This document shows, in pieces, positions 1-8,485 of a DNA stretch of 61,995 nucleotides (the first letter of the stretch is position 1; each line of letters starts with the position of its first letter). Source of the stretch: an uncultured Saprospiraceae bacterium (GTDB lineage: Bacteria; Bacteroidota; Bacteroidia; Chitinophagales; Saprospiraceae). Under the pieces are notes generated by a model that ran no database searches, was not told where the DNA came from, and was given only the letters and a program-made list of their open reading frames with translations. Location: NCBI GenBank assembly GCA_937951615.1, contig CALFBH010000072.1, positions 1 to 61,995 of the forward strand, written 5' to 3'. The translations under genes were made by a program, and so were the position numbers.

Positions 1-1815
1 GTTGTGTTTGACCACAGTAAAGATACAATTTGAAAGCTAATCACAACACTCGATACTACTTCTAACATTCCAGAAATGTTGTGTTTGACCACAGTAAAGA
101 TACAATTTGAAAGCTAATCACAACACACTCGGGTTTTTCAATCCTATAAATGAAGTTGTGTTTGACCACAGTAAAGATACAATTTGAAAGCTAATCACAA
201 CCTAATTCTCTTTTAGTTATTACGCCTTTCTGTTGTGTTTGACCACAGTAAAGATACAATTTGAAAGCTAATCACAACCATAGACAATGGACTTACTCAA
301 TGGTGTGAGTTGTGTTTGACCACAGTAAAGATACAATTTGAAAGCTAATCACAACCTCCAATGCAACTCGTAAAATTTTACTGTTGTTGTGTTTGACCAC
401 AGTAAAGATACAATTTGAAAGCTAATCACAACAATGACAGGCGCATTGAGTGATGTAATTTGGTTGTGTTTGACCACAGTAAAGATACAATTTGAAAGCT
501 AATCACAACTGAAATCATTACAGTAGTGGACAGGTATGAGTTGTGTTTGACCACAGTAAAGATACAATTTGAAAGCTAATCACAACAATGATGACGGCAC
601 AGCAAAAACCGAAAAGTTGTGTTTGACCACAGTAAAGATACAATTTGAAAGCTAATCACAACGGGACGGTAAATAAATGAAATCATATCCGCGTTGTGTT
701 TGACCACAGTAAAGATACAATTTGAAAGCTAATCACAACCCATGCAAGTTTTTTTGAAAATAAATGAAAGTTGTGTTTGACCACAGTAAAGATACAATTT
801 GAAAGCTAATCACAACAAAGAATGCCTATAAGATAATGAAAAGCAGGTTGTGTTTGACCACAGTAAAGATACAATTTGAAAGCTAATCACAACGCATACC
901 TTGAAATCATTTAAGATAAAAGGGTTGTGTTTGACCACAGTAAAGATACAATTTGAAAGCTAATCACAACATGTTATCTACATCATAATACAATACGTTT
1001 GTTGTGTTTGACCACAGTAAAGATACAATTTGAAAGCTAATCACAACCTTATAGCTTGTTGAGTTGCACTTCTTGAAGTTGTGTTTGACCACAGTAAAGA
1101 TACAATTTGAAAGCTAATCACAACCACCTGACGACGACCTTCAAAGAGCAATGGGTTGTGTTTGACCACAGTAAAGATACAATTTGAAAGCTAATCACAA
1201 CTAGGCGTAACCCAAGCAAGCCGATAATAAGTTGTGTTTGACCACAGTAAAGATACAATTTGAAAGCTAATCACAACAATCATGCTGGTTTAACAGATTT
1301 AGAAACTGTTGTGTTTGACCACAGTAAAGATACAATTTGAAAGCTAATCACAACTAATTGAATCATTTATTATGTTTTATGAATGTTGTGTTTGACCACA
1401 GTAAAGATACAATTTGAAAGCTAATCACAACTTTGACGACCTGGTTCCATCTTGGACCGGGGTTGTGTTTGACCACAGTAAAGATACAATTTGAAAGCTA
1501 ATCACAACGCGCAAATCAGACAACATTGGTCGCTTTGCGTTGTGTTTGACCACAGTAAAGATACAATTTGAAAGCTAATCACAACTGCTGTGCGTTCTAA
1601 CTCTCTAAGTTGTGAGTTGTGTTTGACCACAGTAAAGATACAATTTGAAAGCTAATCACAACGGCGGAGGGCGTAACGGAGGATGTATGGTTGTTGTGTT
1701 TGACCACAGTAAAGATACAATTTGAAAGCTAATCACAACAGTGAACTCATAAACCTGGTAGATGAAAGGTTGTGTTTGACCACAGTAAAGATACAATTTG
1801 AAAGCTAATCACAAC
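1..1815 (-). CRISPR. CRISPR array, 24 repeats, type II-C style
   Basis: There are 24 copies of a 47-bp repeat that I could not tell apart, beginning at 1, 78, 155, 232, 309, 386, 463, 540, 616, 693, 770, 847, 924, 1001, 1078, 1155, 1231, 1308, 1385, 1462, 1539, 1616, 1693 and 1769. The 23 spacers are 30 nt, three of them 29 nt (587-615, 1202-1230, 1740-1768), and all look different. Read on the minus strand the repeat starts GTTGTGATTAGCTTTCAAAT and ends CAAACACAAC; this start and the 47-nt length are typical of Bacteroidota type II-C (Cas9) arrays, so crRNAs should be read leftwards. The array may continue beyond position 1. No cas gene or tracrRNA anti-repeat was found inside the window. 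Confidence 0.97.
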
Positions 1816-3566
1816 ACACTATCCCGCACCGTCCTAAATTCCTGATTATCTGGAGCCAGTTCTACCGCCTGATTCAGATAACGAGCTGCCATTTCCTGCT
1901 TCCCATCTTCATGATAATACAAACCCAGATTATAAAAAGCATTAGCATCTTTCAAGCCCATACTAATCGCCGTTTCCCAGTTCTTTTTTGCGAGTTCACG
2001 TTGGTTTTGCACGGCATACACGTAGGCGCGTTGATGATACACAAACGGGTCATCAGGATGTAGTTGAATATAAACATTGAAATCCGACAAAGCCTTATCA
2101 TACTTATTAAGATGCAGATAACATTCACCACGAAGAGCCAATAAATCTGGATGCTCAGGTGTTTGTTGGAGGGCTAGTGAGAAATAATCGGCTGCCATTT
2201 CCAGTTTATCTTTTTCGTATAATGCCATTCCTTTCCCGATAAGGGCTTCTAAGTAGTCAGGATTCAAATCCAATGCTTGATTAAACAATTCCAAGCCTTT
2301 ATCAAACTCGCCATTTCTATGATGATACATGCCGAGATAGGTATAAGCATTGATAGACAAAGGCTGTTTTTTAATGACATCCGACCAGAAGGTAAAATCA
2401 TTTTGCCAGACCTGACAACGCTGCCAGACACCAAAAGCCATCAACATAGCTAAAGCTGCCAGTACACCCGTTTGCACAGGCAGTGTTTTGGGATATTTTT
2501 TCATTGAAAACAAAACGAAACCTGCGACGAGAAAGCCCAGCCCAACATAAGGCAGATAAGTATATCGCTCAGAAATAATAGAACTGCCGACTGGAATAAG
2601 GTGCAAAACAGGCAACAGACTCACGGTAAAAAACAGCATAGAAAAACCTAGTAAACGAGATTTCCAACCCTGCCAAATCATTAAACCCACCAAAATCATA
2701 AGCAGCAAAGGAGATGCACGAATAATAAAAGGTAAAGGCGCACCTAAAGGCGGATAAGGATAAAAACCCGATAAAGACAATGGTGCAAAAAACTTTCCGA
2801 GATACAAAAGCCAGCTATAACAGGCAAAAATCAGCCGTTCATTGAAGGCGTAAATATGCATTTTGGACAAGGCTTCATATTGAGATTGGAAATGCAGCGT
2901 CAATGCAATTAATCCTAGCGATAATAGCCCAAAGGGAACTTTCTCTAATAGTAAGCACCAGTCTAATTTGCGCCGATACCACCAGTCTAAAAGCAAGAGT
3001 AAAGCCGGAAAAACGACCGCTGCAGGCTTGGACAACATGGATAAAACTACCAACACAACAGAAAGCAACAGCCACTTTAGCCGCTTTTTTTGAATATAAT
3101 AATGATAAGCAATCAGCCCACCCAGCAGGAACATCATAAACAAAACATCCTTTCGCTCGGATACCCAGGCAACCGACTCGACATGCATAGGATGCAGCCC
3201 AAAGACCAGTCCACTGATTAATCCTGCCCACACATTTTTATCAAATAATAAATAACTCAACCAAAAAACCAAGCCCACACAAATGAGATGAAACAACAAA
3301 CTCATCAAATGAAAGCCCCAGGGCTGACCATCAAATAGCTGGTAATCCAAAGCCAACGATAAATGAGTAATCGGATGATAATTTGCCCCCAATTCAGTGG
3401 TGAAAATGGTTTCCAAATGAGCTGCTGACCAATCCATCAGCACAGGATTTTCTACGACATAAACATCGTCATCCCAAGTATAAATAAAATCGTTTTTAAG
3501 ACTAGTAAGATAAGGTATTGCACAGCCGACCAACAGGCCGAAGGCTGCAAGAAGACATTTTTTCAT
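1809..3566 (-). CDS. TMTC/GT-C-like membrane protein with C-terminal TPRs
   Basis: A 585-residue protein with an N-terminal polytopic membrane part (about residues 5-400) and about five tetratricopeptide repeats at the C-terminus (about 410-580). The first periplasmic loop has a WDDD motif (residues 31-34), in the place of the catalytic acid of GT-C glycosyltransferases, and HPMHVESVAWVSERKD (125-140), the signature of the TMTC/DUF1736 family of putative O-mannosyltransferases. The likely role is transfer of a lipid-linked sugar to exported proteins, but the substrate is unknown. The TGA stop (1809-1811) and last codon lie inside the terminal CRISPR repeat. It starts at an ATG with no close upstream gene. 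Confidence 0.82.
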   Translation of the reverse strand: MKKCLLAAFGLLVGCAIPYLTSLKNDFIYTWDDDVYVVENPVLMDWSAAHLETIFTTELGANYHPITHLSLALDYQLFDGQPWGFHLMSLLFHLICVGLVFWLSYLLFDKNVWAGLISGLVFGLHPMHVESVAWVSERKDVLFMMFLLGGLIAYHYYIQKKRLKWLLLSVVLVVLSMLSKPAAVVFPALLLLLDWWYRRKLDWCLLLEKVPFGLLSLGLIALTLHFQSQYEALSKMHIYAFNERLIFACYSWLLYLGKFFAPLSLSGFYPYPPLGAPLPFIIRASPLLLMILVGLMIWQGWKSRLLGFSMLFFTVSLLPVLHLIPVGSSIISERYTYLPYVGLGFLVAGFVLFSMKKYPKTLPVQTGVLAALAMLMAFGVWQRCQVWQNDFTFWSDVIKKQPLSINAYTYLGMYHHRNGEFDKGLELFNQALDLNPDYLEALIGKGMALYEKDKLEMAADYFSLALQQTPEHPDLLALRGECYLHLNKYDKALSDFNVYIQLHPDDPFVYHQRAYVYAVQNQRELAKKNWETAISMGLKDANAFYNLGLYYHEDGKQEMAARYLNQAVELAPDNQEFRTVRDSVL

Positions 3567-4099
3567 AACTGTTTAATGTAGTAATTAGTGATTGGGTGAC
3601 TGGTAATTAGTCACCAATAAAAACTTATAAGACTAATAGAGAAAATTGTGTGATTGTAAATCAACAATAAGACAATGAAGCAATGGAAAGAAATTCATTA
3701 AGAAACGGGCGGTGGTACACCAGAAATCAGCGATTTGAGTGGTTGTAGATAGGCTAAAACATACCAGATTGGAGTTTTCTGCTTTTGATAAATGCTGTTA
3801 ATTAAGAAAATCATAGAAGCTGCGCTTAAATTTTAAAATAAGGCGGGAGCTACAAAAATCCCAGTTTTTATTTTTCTAAACGCAAGACAAATAAAAATGG
3901 TTGGGTAATTAGGGGTAATTTATTGGCTATACATTGATTACCTATAGTCTGATAAGCATTTTGGCATAATTATCGTAAAAAAAAGCAATGCGTGCATTGT
4001 TTTTTCAATGCACGCATTGTATCTTTGTAAAAGATCATACATCTATGAATGTGAAAAGTATTCATCATTCATCATTTATAATTCATCATTAGTAAAACT
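3567..4099. other. 533-bp divergent intergenic region
   Basis: This gap separates the divergent TMTC-like gene and acyl-CoA dehydrogenase. Next to the former is a small inverted repeat, GGTGACT (3595-3601) against AGTCACC (3609-3615), embedded in the repeated words TAATTAGT and GATTGG that recur near 7906. The middle part (3620-3960) shows no coding potential. The right part holds the operator/promoter described separately, and a short direct repeat (ATTCATCATT) precedes the ATG. Confidence 0.5.
3986..4027 (+). promoter_or_regulatory. Promoter with perfect 14-bp inverted repeat (operator)
   Basis: CAATGCGTGCATTG (3986-3999), a 6-nt T spacer, and its exact reverse complement CAATGCACGCATTG (4006-4019) lie directly against TATCTTTG (4020-4027), a perfect Bacteroidota -7 box. 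The TTG at 3997-3999 is 20 nt upstream of that box and can serve as the -33 element. The inverted repeat therefore fills the -33 to -7 interval, the classical position for a repressor site. The promoter reads towards the acyl-CoA dehydrogenase at 4100. Which regulator binds is unknown; a TetR or GntR type fatty-acid sensor is a guess. Confidence 0.72.
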
Positions 4100-5878
4100 A
4101 TGGAAGTACAAGAAAAGATATTACGAGGAGCAGAATTCCTCGTAGCTGAAACCTCAGCAGACAGCATTTTTATCCCCGAGGATTTTAACGAAGAGCAGCG
4201 CATGATGGCGGAGATGGCGCAAAATTTTATCACACAGCGCGTGTTGCCTGTTGATGAGCAACTGGAAAAACACGACATTGAATTGCTGAAAGAATTACTG
4301 GAAGCTTCTGGAGAACTGGGCTTACTCGGCACATCTATTCCCGAAGAATATGGTGGTTCTGCACAGGACTTTCTGACCAATATGCTATTGACGGAAGTCC
4401 AGTCGCTTGGTCGTGCATTTGCCCTGACAATGGGAGCGCATACAGGTATTGGGACTTTGCCGATTCTTTATTTTGGAAATGAAGCACAAAAAAACAAATA
4501 CCTGCCCGATCTCGCAACTGGAAAACTGAAAGCTGCGTATTGCCTCACTGAGCCAGGTTCTGGTTCGGATGCACTGGCTGCAAAAACCAAAGCTATATTA
4601 TCCGAAGATGGTCAGCATTATATCCTCAATGGACAGAAGATGTGGATCACCAATGGTGGTCTGGCGGATGTCTTTGTGGTATTTGCGCAGGTCGATGGCG
4701 ATAAGTTTACAGGTTTTATTGTAGAAGCAAGTTACGAAGGTCTATCGCGTGGACATGAGGAGCGCAAACTGGGTATCAAAGGTTCTTCAACCTGTCAAAT
4801 CTTTTTTGAAAATGTAAAAGTACCCGTCGAAAATGTACTGGGACAAATCGGAAAAGGACATCATATTGCTTTTAATATTTTAAATATTGGGCGCATCAAA
4901 TTAGGAGCAGGTGCTATTGGCGCAGCCAAAATAGTTGCTGCATACGCTGTTCAATATGCCAATGAGCGTCAGCAATTCAAACGCTCTATTGGTACATTTG
5001 GTGCGATTCAGCACAAGCTGGCAGAACAGGCTATTCGTATTTATGCCGTTGAATCTGCAGTGTATCGCGCAACAGATAATATTCAGGAAACAGAAGAAAG
5101 GCTATTGGCAGAAGGCAAGTCTTACGGAGAAGCTCTATTGGGTGCAGCCGAAGAATATGCTATAGAGTGTGCCTTGTTGAAAGTAGCAGGCTCGGAGGTT
5201 TTGGATTACGTAGTGGACGAAGGTTTGCAAATTTATGGCGGCATGGGGTTCTCAGAAGAAGCACCAATGGCGCGTGCCTATCGCGATGCCCGTATCAATC
5301 GCATCTTTGAAGGCACCAACGAAATCAACCGGATGCTGATGGTGGATATGTTGATGAAACGTGCCATGAAAGGTCGTCTCGACATCATGACGCCCGCGAT
5401 GGCAGTCCAAAAAGAATTGATGTCTAAGCCAGATTTCAGCGAAAATGGTAGTAATGGTTCAGTATTTACAGCCGAAAAGCAAGCCATTAAAAACATGAAA
5501 AAAGCCTTCCTGATGACTTCGGGAGCTACGGTACAAAAACTGATGAAAGCGCTCAAAGACGAGCAGGAAATTCTGATGTATTTGTCGGATATGATTACCG
5601 AAATTTATGTAGGAGAATCTGTCATGTTACGCACCGAAAAACTTATTAGCCAACGTGGACAGGAGGCTTGTCAGCACGAAATCGACATGGCAAAAGTCTA
5701 TATCGGTGATGCAGTAGAACGTTTGGCACTTAATGGTCGCAACTGTATTCGTTCCTGGGCAGCAGGCGACGAAAAACGGATGTTGCTCTCCGGCTTGAAG
5801 CGTTTTACCCGATTTGAAGGCGTGAATGCTAAAGATGCTCGTCGCAGAATTGCGCGACAGTTGTTGGGAGCGGAGTAA
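4100..5878 (+). CDS. Acyl-CoA dehydrogenase, long form with C-terminal extension
   Basis: A 592-residue flavoprotein that introduces the first double bond of fatty acyl-CoA in beta-oxidation, passing electrons to ETF. Seen motifs are the flavin/acyl-CoA segment CLTEPGSGSDA, the central WITNGG, and RIFEGTNEINRM with the catalytic Glu at 404, the position used by VLCAD/SCAD types. The 592 residues exceed the usual 380-residue core because of an extra C-terminal helical domain (about 425-592), as in very-long-chain enzymes and Bacteroidota FadE-like proteins. It stands alone behind its own operator-containing promoter and is followed by a hairpin terminator. Confidence 0.93.
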   Translation: MEVQEKILRGAEFLVAETSADSIFIPEDFNEEQRMMAEMAQNFITQRVLPVDEQLEKHDIELLKELLEASGELGLLGTSIPEEYGGSAQDFLTNMLLTEVQSLGRAFALTMGAHTGIGTLPILYFGNEAQKNKYLPDLATGKLKAAYCLTEPGSGSDALAAKTKAILSEDGQHYILNGQKMWITNGGLADVFVVFAQVDGDKFTGFIVEASYEGLSRGHEERKLGIKGSSTCQIFFENVKVPVENVLGQIGKGHHIAFNILNIGRIKLGAGAIGAAKIVAAYAVQYANERQQFKRSIGTFGAIQHKLAEQAIRIYAVESAVYRATDNIQETEERLLAEGKSYGEALLGAAEEYAIECALLKVAGSEVLDYVVDEGLQIYGGMGFSEEAPMARAYRDARINRIFEGTNEINRMLMVDMLMKRAMKGRLDIMTPAMAVQKELMSKPDFSENGSNGSVFTAEKQAIKNMKKAFLMTSGATVQKLMKALKDEQEILMYLSDMITEIYVGESVMLRTEKLISQRGQEACQHEIDMAKVYIGDAVERLALNGRNCIRSWAAGDEKRMLLSGLKRFTRFEGVNAKDARRRIARQLLGAE

Positions 5879-5910
5879 ATTTTTAGCTTTTACAGAATTA
5901 AGAGCGAGAG

Positions 5911-5987
5911 GAGAGACCATTTTATTGCGAGAAGCGAGATTTTATTTTTACTTTGTAAAATCTCTTTTTGCAATGAAGCGGTCTCTC
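5911..5987 (+). terminator. Nested hairpin / terminator after acyl-CoA dehydrogenase
   Basis: Three nested arm pairs: GAGAGACC 5911-5918 with GGTCTCTC 5980-5987; ATTGC 5924-5928 with GCAAT 5970-5974; GAGATTTTA 5936-5944 with TAAAATCTC 5956-5964. The inner stem is followed by TTTTT (5965-5969), so it can act as an intrinsic terminator for the gene ending at 5878. The outer arms make it larger than a plain terminator. From here to 6139 nothing else is visible. Confidence 0.6.
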
Positions 5988-6139
5988 TTTTATATTTGCG
6001 GCTATTCTGTTTGCATCTTTGCTTTGTCCAAATATAGGGAAGAGTTTTCCATGAGAAAGGTATTTGTACAAATATAAGTCTTTTTATAGAAACTTGTTTT
6101 TGGAGGTGTGTATGTGCGTTCTTAATAACCCAATACCCT

Positions 6140-7576
6140 CTACAATTTTTCAAATAAAACTTCCACTTTCACATCATTATTTACAAGTCCGAGGCTATGT
6201 TTATTATGCTTTAGTCCAAAAGGTGTAATTACAACTAAAAACAATTGCTTGCGTGTTCCAGTACTTGTCTGAAATACCTGTATTTTATTCCTGAGTTTTT
6301 GAGCGTATTCCTTTGTGATGCTAAATTCGGTATTATAAAATTTAGTTTCTATAAGATTGATAATCTGGTCATTCCGATCTATAAGTAAATCAATTTGCGT
6401 ACCGGGCGTATTGTCTGTCCCTTTTTTAAAAAAAGAAGAAGTAATAGAATAAACGCCGCTAATGCCCAGGGCTTTTTTGATTTGGGCAGTATGTTTCAAG
6501 CAAATATTTTCAAAGGCATAGCCGCACCAGATTTTATAAGTCTGAGTTTGACTAAGCGCATTCCAGGCATCTCTGCTGTCATGTTTATTTTTTTCAATAA
6601 ACCTAAGATAGAAGAGAGAATACTCGTCCGTTAGTCTGAATAATTTATCCTTTTTTCTTTTGCCGAAAGTGGGGTAAGCATGAATAAAGCCGGAAGCAGT
6701 CAATTCCTCCAGCACCTGGCTAAGGCGTCCGCCGTCAGGCAAACCGGCTTGTATGATTTCTGTTCTGGTCATGCCCGTATATTTCGCAGACAAGGCGCGA
6801 ATGACTGCAATGTGGTAGTCAGCATGTTCAAATAAGGCCGGATACAAACTGACAAACTCATCGTATAATAAGCCATTTTCATTAAAACAGATTTGATTGA
6901 TATTTTGTACGACGCTTTGCCCCGGTTCAATCTCTTTTAAATAATGCGGAATACCGCCGAGTGCCATGTATAATTGTGTCAGTTGATAAGGGTCAAAGTG
7001 AATGTTCCTACTTTGCAGATACCATGCTGTTTCCTGCAAATCAAAAGGCTTTAAACGAATGCGTTTGGTGACGCGGTTGTGTAAGCCACCGTGACTGCGA
7101 AGAATTTTACGAATCATCCACGAAGCAGAAGAACCGCAAAGTACCACAACGATTTGCTGACGGACTGCCCATGAGTTCCAAAAGTAACTTAATCCGCGAA
7201 GAAAACCGGACTTGTGGGTAGAAAGCCAGGGAATCTCATCCAGAAATACCACTAATTTCTCCTTTTTATTTTTTTGTTTGAGGTGTTCAATGAGTAGCAT
7301 AAAAGCATCCAGCCAGTCTTTGGGAGGACGCAGGATGACCACTTCAGGAAAAAACTCTTTTAAGGAGCCGGCAAAATTTCTGAGTTGCTCGTCACCTTCC
7401 GCATTTTGAATACCTGAAACTTCAAAATCGATACGTCCTGCATATACATTATGAATCAGAAATGTTTTACCTACCCGTCGCCTTCCTATAACAGAAATCA
7501 TCTCAGCTTCTGCTGATTTGAGGGCATTTTCTAAGACTTTCTTTTCTGATTGGCGACCAATTAATTGAACATCCAT
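6140..7576 (-). CDS. AAA ATPase with DUF234/PD-(D/E)XK-like C-terminus
   Basis: A 478-residue member of the archaeal-type ATPase family found in many bacteria, of unknown physiological role and often mobile. Walker A is GRRRVGKT (31-38) and Walker B is VVFLDEIPWL (D113, E114), followed by a sensor segment VVLCGSSASW and a winged-helix region. The C-terminal part (about 380-470) has IDLLID with IETKF, a restriction-nuclease-like pattern matching DUF234. Its promoter region contains two palindromes, one enclosing a -7-like box, suggesting control by a DNA-binding dimer. No partner gene is adjacent. Confidence 0.85.
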   Translation of the reverse strand: MDVQLIGRQSEKKVLENALKSAEAEMISVIGRRRVGKTFLIHNVYAGRIDFEVSGIQNAEGDEQLRNFAGSLKEFFPEVVILRPPKDWLDAFMLLIEHLKQKNKKEKLVVFLDEIPWLSTHKSGFLRGLSYFWNSWAVRQQIVVVLCGSSASWMIRKILRSHGGLHNRVTKRIRLKPFDLQETAWYLQSRNIHFDPYQLTQLYMALGGIPHYLKEIEPGQSVVQNINQICFNENGLLYDEFVSLYPALFEHADYHIAVIRALSAKYTGMTRTEIIQAGLPDGGRLSQVLEELTASGFIHAYPTFGKRKKDKLFRLTDEYSLFYLRFIEKNKHDSRDAWNALSQTQTYKIWCGYAFENICLKHTAQIKKALGISGVYSITSSFFKKGTDNTPGTQIDLLIDRNDQIINLIETKFYNTEFSITKEYAQKLRNKIQVFQTSTGTRKQLFLVVITPFGLKHNKHSLGLVNNDVKVEVLFEKL

Positions 7577-7597
7577 CTTTTTATTTTAGTGAACCTT

Positions 7598-7689
7598 GTC
7601 TGAATCTGCCCAAGATACATAGATTCAGACGAATAAAAAAAAGAACCTCGTCTGAATCTGTATAAATTTATGTAGATTCAGACGAGGTT
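7598..7689. promoter_or_regulatory. Two related palindromes upstream of the AAA ATPase
   Basis: Proximal: GTCTGAATCT (7598-7607) pairs with AGATTCAGAC (7621-7630); its loop holds, on the minus strand, TATCTTGG (7617 to 7610), one base off a -7 box. Distal: AACCTCGTCTGAATCT (7644-7659) and AGATTCAGACGAGGTT (7674-7689) are exact reverse complements around an AT-rich loop. Both use the same half-site GTCTGAATCT, so one dimeric regulator could bind twice over the ATPase promoter. A transcript hairpin is the alternative. Confidence 0.55.
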
Positions 7690-7699
7690 GTCAAATGTC

Positions 7700-7898
7700 T
7701 TAATCCAAGTTGAATATGTAGCCCCCAAATCTTATCAACGCTGGTCAAAGAAGTTTATAGTGTTTACAAGGTTAATACAATAGTGATTATTTTGCGAAGC
7801 AAAATACGTCTTTATCAAACTATGTAAACTTCATAAACACTATAAACTACTGGCTGTGAAAATGTAAAATTGGGGGCTACTATTTCAACTTGGGTTAA
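7700..7898. mobile_element. 199-bp MITE-like element with imperfect terminal inverted repeats
   Basis: The left end reads TTAATCCAAGTTGAATATG and continues into GTAGCCCCCAA; the right end is its near reverse complement (AACTTGGGTTAA at 7887-7898). A second arm pair lies inside: AGTTTATAGTGTTTAC (7752-7767) against ATAAACACTATAAACT (7833-7848). The centre is ATTTTGCGAAGCAAAAT (7789-7805), a core found again identically at 59867-59883. There is no open reading frame. The structure fits a non-autonomous transposable element or REP-like unit; it is not a terminator by base composition. Confidence 0.6.
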
Positions 7899-7917
7899 GT
7901 GCAACCCAATACACCAA

Positions 7918-8328
7918 TCACCAATCACCAATCACCGAATCCCGCAATGCATCCCAGCCCAGCCGTACACAGGAAATCCGCCCTGCAAAATCTCGAACCT
8001 GCTCAAATGCCTTCAGGTCTTCATGCTGCAATAGACCAGTATCTGCCTCACCAACGACCAATTCTAATTCTTCCATCAAGCCTTTGAAATCTTCCAATTT
8101 ACGCCCTTCCAGTTTTTGTACCAGCATAGAAGTAGAAGCCTTCGACACCGCACAGCCATAACCATGAAAAGCCGCTTCCTGAATCACCTCTCCATCCATT
8201 TGCAGGTAAATCGTAAACTGATCGCCACAAAGCGGATTATAGGCTTTGATGATATAATCGGCACTTTCCAGCTTGTGGAAGTGATGCGGATTTTTGTTGA
8301 GTTTTAAGATGAGTGGATGGTATAGCAT
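7918..8328 (-). CDS. sufU: SufU-like Fe-S cluster scaffold / sulfur acceptor
   Basis: A 136-residue IscU-fold protein that accepts sulfur from the cysteine desulfurase SufS for iron-sulfur cluster assembly. The three ligand cysteines are C34 in NPLCGD, C59 in GYGCAVSKAS and C120 in RISCVRLGW, and the GRKLED insertion after the second cysteine is typical of SufU rather than IscU. It is slightly short, and its final residues (VIGDW) are encoded by a tandem GGTGATT repeat that continues past the stop, so the original C-terminus may have been replaced. No sufS or sufBCD is next to it here. Confidence 0.85.
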   Translation of the reverse strand: MLYHPLILKLNKNPHHFHKLESADYIIKAYNPLCGDQFTIYLQMDGEVIQEAAFHGYGCAVSKASTSMLVQKLEGRKLEDFKGLMEELELVVGEADTGLLQHEDLKAFEQVRDFAGRISCVRLGWDALRDSVIGDW

Positions 8329-8425
8329 AATGTGCTTTTACTTTTTTTCTAAAGTACATAAAAATAACACAATTTGACAATAATCTTCTCTTATTATAAA
8401 ACTAAGAAAAAATAATATATTTTAA

Positions 8426-8457
8426 TTGTAATTTTTTATTAGAAATGTATAATTTTG
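8426..8457 (+). promoter_or_regulatory. Promoter of the DUF1800 operon
   Basis: TTG (8426-8428), 21 nt, then TAATTTTG (8450-8457), matching the Bacteroidota TTG / TAnnTTTG consensus. It lies 28 nt before the start codon at 8486 and is the only such site upstream of the three-gene operon. Confidence 0.6.
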
Positions 8458-8485
8458 ACGAAAATCATTTATAAACTAAAACTGA

